A stretch of 7,871 nucleotides of DNA from Saprospiraceae bacterium. Its GTDB lineage: Bacteria > Bacteroidota > Bacteroidia > Chitinophagales > Saprospiraceae. The position numbers and the translations under genes are program-made. Numbering within the stretch: position 1 is the first letter of the stretch; every line of letters begins with the position of its first letter. A model generated the notes under the pieces. The model did no database searches. It saw only the letters and a list, made by a program, of their open reading frames with translations, and had not been told where the DNA came from. The stretch covers positions 1 to 7,871 of the forward strand of contig JALVEG010000517.1 of NCBI GenBank assembly GCA_027031145.1. Reading direction: 5' to 3'. Below are positions 6,545 through 7,871 of this stretch, one piece after another.

Positions 6545-6973
6545 ATGACTGATATTTATTCCCAAAAAAAACGTTCTGAAATAATGTCCAAAATTTCGGG
6601 AAAAGAAACAAAACCCGAAATATTGGTAAGAAGGTTCTTATTTGCCAACGGTTTCAGATACAGAAAAAACGATAAAAGATATCCGGGCAAACCGGATATT
6701 GTTTTGCCCAAATATAAAACCGTTATTTTCGTTCACGGTTGCTTTTGGCACGGGCATGACTGCCCTGCAGGCAAATTACCCGAATCAAACAAAAAATTTT
6801 GGGAAGAAAAAATAGCCGGTAATGTCGAAAGAGACAAAAGAAATAAAGCCGAATTGGAAAATTCGGGATGGAAAGTTATTACAATTTGGCAATGTGAATT
6901 GAAAAACAAGGAAGTAAGAGAAAAGACTTTAAATGAATTGGCAAATACGCTACACAACAATACCTACCAGTAA
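6545..6973 (+). CDS. vsr: Vsr-type DNA endonuclease
   Basis: Vsr enzymes nick DNA 5' of the T in a T:G mismatch that arises when a methylated cytosine deaminates, starting very-short-patch repair. The 142-residue protein aligns without gaps to what I recall of E. coli Vsr through the core: catalytic Asp51 in PGKPDIVL, then VHGCFWHGHDC (63-73) with Cys66, His69, His71 and Cys73, and Cys117 in IWQCEL. These correspond to the catalytic and structural zinc residues, and Phe67/Trp68 are also kept. The C-terminus is about 14 residues shorter than the E. coli enzyme. It starts 1 nt after the receiver gene, so translation is probably coupled. Next to a methyltransferase, mismatch repair is the conservative role. 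Because a GHKL ATPase and a receiver protein lie between them, it could instead be the restriction nuclease of the system. Confidence 0.93.
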   Translation: MTDIYSQKKRSEIMSKISGKETKPEILVRRFLFANGFRYRKNDKRYPGKPDIVLPKYKTVIFVHGCFWHGHDCPAGKLPESNKKFWEEKIAGNVERDKRNKAELENSGWKVITIWQCELKNKEVREKTLNELANTLHNNTYQ

Positions 6974-7095
6974 TGAGGATAAAATGGAAATAAGGGCAGT
7001 ATCACAATAAATAAAATTAGTAATGAAATTAGAGTGTGAAGTTTCAATATCCCGTACTATGCATAGAGCCGGAACGTTGATAAAAACAAAGAAAT
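6974..7095. other. Short AT-rich spacer after vsr, no gene
   Basis: There is no open frame of note and no hairpin plus T tract to act as an intrinsic terminator. A perfect 10-base palindrome, CTATGCATAG, lies at 7057-7066. Its TATGCATA core also occurs in the methyltransferase leader and upstream of the 955 gene. Transcription may run on into the attC-like stem, which could act as a weak terminator. Confidence 0.4.
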
Positions 7096-7165
7096 GTATA
7101 ACAAATTGCTGCAGTGGATTTTTGCTCGCTATGCTCGTCAAAACCACTGAGCTTGGACGTTATGC
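7096..7165 (+). other. attC: attC-like integron cassette recombination site 2
   Basis: The outer boxes are GTATAAC (7096-7102) and GTTATGC (7159-7165). GCT (7108-7110) pairs with AGC (7150-7152), CAGTGG (7112-7117) with CCACTG (7144-7149), and TTTTG (7120-7124) with CAAAA (7139-7143). G7111 is left unpaired in the left arm, as in site 1. The loop is 14 bases (7125-7138). The predicted cleavage point is 7159/7160. At 70 bases it is near the short end of the attC range. Having two independent sites with the same box and bulge layout makes an integron array more likely than either site alone. Confidence 0.75.
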
Positions 7166-7174
7166 TAAAAAATT

Positions 7175-7179
7175 AGGAG
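7175..7179 (+). promoter_or_regulatory. Strong ribosome binding site of the antitoxin gene
   Basis: AGGAG lies seven bases before the ATG at 7187 and decides that start over an in-frame TTG at 7181. It falls just inside the new cassette, 10 bases after the right attC box, the usual compact layout of cassette genes. Confidence 0.7.
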
Positions 7180-7186
7180 CTTGATT

Positions 7187-7404
7187 ATGACAAAATTACT
7201 TGAAAAAGCGTTTAAAGAAGCATCGAAATTACCAGAATTCGAACAAAATGCTCTTGCACGCTGGTTGATCGATGAAATTATATCTGAAAAAAATGGGAAA
7301 AATTATTTGCTGATTCAGAAGATGAATTAGATAAACTTGCAGATGAAGCTCTTATGGAACATGCAAAAGGTAAGACAAAACCATTGGATGTTGATAATCT
7401 GTGA
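7187..7404 (+). pseudogene. Antitoxin of a RelE-type pair, frameshifted
   Basis: The reading frame from ATG 7187 gives MTKLLEKAFKEASKLPEFEQ and onward, the start of a common small antitoxin family paired with RelE-like toxins, but it stops early at TAG 7328-7330 (47 residues). The expected second half continues in another frame, with WEKLFADSEDELDKLADEAL and an ending KPLDVDNL at TGA 7402-7404. One extra A in the run at about 7287-7293 (seven A where eight are expected) would restore a 72-residue protein, a normal size. The truncated product would lack the acidic C-terminal part that normally wraps the toxin. This could be true decay or an undercalled homopolymer in the sequence. The family call rests on memory of the sequence pattern. 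Confidence 0.75.
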
Positions 7405-7750
7405 TATCCCATACAACAGAACAGTTTCGTAAGCTCCTGGCTCAATTACCAAAGGAGATCCAAAAGCAAAAGAAGCGTATCGCCAGTTTGAAAAAGACCC
7501 CTATCGCCCAAGTCTACGTTTCAAACGGGTTCATTCTAAACGTCCTGTCTATGCCGTTCGCATATTAAAAGACTATCGGGCATTGGGTGTGCTGCGAAAC
7601 AATGAAATAATCTGGTTCTGGATAGGATCGCATTCAGATTATGACAGGATATTAAAAGAAATGAGAAAGGCATACCAATTGGGTTTACTTTACTGCTGTT
7701 CAGCCGGATCTCCATCGCGGCAGGTGAACTTGTTGTTAAAGTATAAGTAG
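7401..7750 (+). pseudogene. RelE/ParE-superfamily toxin, frameshifted
   Basis: The toxin would start at GTG 7401, overlapping the antitoxin stop by 4 nt (GTGA), the usual coupling of such pairs. Its first residues are VISHTTEQFRKLLAQLPKEIQ. The frame then derails, and the family-typical remainder reads in another frame: KEAYRQFEKDPYRPSLRF (about 7469-7522), YAVRILKDYRALG, then IIWFWIGSHSDYDRILKEM, the conserved core of RelE-like mRNA-cleaving toxins. One missing base near the A run at 7462-7465 explains the shift. As written, the GTG frame ends at TAA around 7566-7568, so no toxin is made. The second frame runs on to TAG 7748-7750, adding a non-typical tail encoded by the possible third attC. 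With both partners broken, the module looks inactive unless the shifts are sequence errors. Confidence 0.75.
7670..7741 (+). other. Possible degenerate attC-like site 3 overlapping the toxin tail
   Basis: The boxes GCATACC (7670-7676) and GTTAAAG (7735-7741) are poor but placeable. Inside, GGGTTTAC (7681-7688) pairs with GTGAACTT (7724-7731), using three G-T wobbles, and CTGCTG (7693-7698) pairs with CGGCAG (7718-7723), using one. TTTA (7689-7692) is unpaired on the left side. The position, at the end of a small gene and before the host gene glmS, is right for the last attC of an array. The outer boxes match each other badly, so this may be chance pairing. Confidence 0.35.
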
Positions 7751-7770
7751 CCCTCCCCCAAACACCCCCA

Positions 7771-7871
7771 CTACTCCACCGTGACGCTTTTGGCCAGGTT
7801 GCGGGGCTGGTCCACATCGCAGCCGCGCATAACCGCGATGTGGTACGCCAACAACTGCAGGGGAATGATGG
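7771..7871 (-). CDS. glmS: Glucosamine-6-phosphate synthase (glutamine-fructose-6-phosphate aminotransferase, isomerizing), C-terminal 32 residues
   Basis: GlmS makes glucosamine-6-phosphate from fructose-6-phosphate and glutamine, the first step towards UDP-GlcNAc for peptidoglycan and lipopolysaccharide. The minus-strand frame enters from the right edge and ends at TAG (7773-7771). It reads IIPLQLLAYHIAV, then MRGCDVDQPRNLAKSVTVE, the highly conserved GlmS C-terminus, in which the DQPRNLAKSVTVE tail closes over the sugar isomerase site. The rest of the gene lies outside the window. It is far richer in G+C than the genes to its left and is transcribed towards them, so it marks the chromosomal edge of the accessory region. 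Immediately after the stop the coding strand has a G-rich tract (7751-7770) and no clear terminator hairpin. Confidence 0.95.
   Translation of the reverse strand, partial: IIPLQLLAYHIAVMRGCDVDQPRNLAKSVTVE

Larger units (their letters stand above)
1941..7159 (+). mobile_element. Apparent 5.2-kb integron gene cassette carrying the methyltransferase/GHKL/receiver/Vsr operon
   Basis: The two well-formed attC-like sites would place cassette boundaries at 1940/1941 and 7159/7160, enclosing 5,219 bases with four tightly packed plus-strand genes and their own leader. Most known cassettes are below about 1.5 kb with one or two genes, so this would be exceptionally large. Alternatively, an internal attC may have been lost, or the operon may have arrived by other means between two existing sites. 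I see no third palindrome with matching boxes between the genes, where spacings are 10 nt or less. Mobility depends on an integrase that is not in this window. Confidence 0.5.

Noticed and set aside
7751..7773. G-rich tract after glmS as a Tn7 end or terminator
   Set aside because: It does not resemble what I recall of Tn7 end sequence, and it forms no stem with a T tract.
1..7871. CRISPR array, tRNA or rRNA genes
   Set aside because: No regularly spaced repeats, cloverleaf or rRNA-like sequence was seen on either strand.

Overview
This window is an AT-rich accessory region that stops against the 3' end of a much more GC-rich housekeeping gene, glmS, which lies on the minus strand at the right edge. 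Every other supportable gene is on the plus strand. Two imperfect palindromes (1845-1946 and 7096-7165) have the architecture of integron attC sites: RYYYAAC-like and GTTRRRY-like outer boxes, paired inner arms, an unpaired G in the left arm and an unpaired loop. A third, weaker candidate lies at 7670-7741. I therefore read the region as part of a chromosomal integron cassette array in a bacterium whose core genome is richer in G+C than the cassettes. The sequence does not allow a species to be named, and no integrase gene lies in the window.

Layout. 1-91 holds the tail of an unidentified gene. 92-842 has no gene I can support and includes a GC-rich island with strong stem-loops. 843-871 is a good sigma70-type promoter, followed by a 68-residue Cys/His-rich protein (955-1161) and a 208-residue HEPN-like helical protein (1201-1827), then the first attC-like site. 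Next is a compact four-gene operon (2144-6973), the second attC-like site, a type II toxin-antitoxin pair in which both genes are frameshifted (7187-7750), a possible third attC overlapping the toxin tail, and the last 32 codons of glmS.

The operon is the main interest. It encodes a complete DNA (cytosine-5) methyltransferase; a 695-residue protein with two separate GHKL ATPase modules, the first MutL/Hsp90/MORC-like and the second histidine-kinase-like with a candidate phospho-acceptor His; a protein with an N-terminal response-regulator receiver domain and an unrecognised 270-residue C-terminal part; and a Vsr-type endonuclease with all catalytic and zinc residues. The genes overlap or are separated by at most 10 nt. 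The arrangement suggests a restriction-modification-like defence in which methylation marks self DNA, Vsr is the candidate nuclease, and a phosphorelay plus an ATP-driven clamp gates it. Related GHKL ('paraMORC') proteins are known in restriction-modification neighbourhoods, so the components are not new. The phosphorelay logic, the role of Vsr as effector and the packaging in an apparent 5.2-kb integron cassette are inferences.
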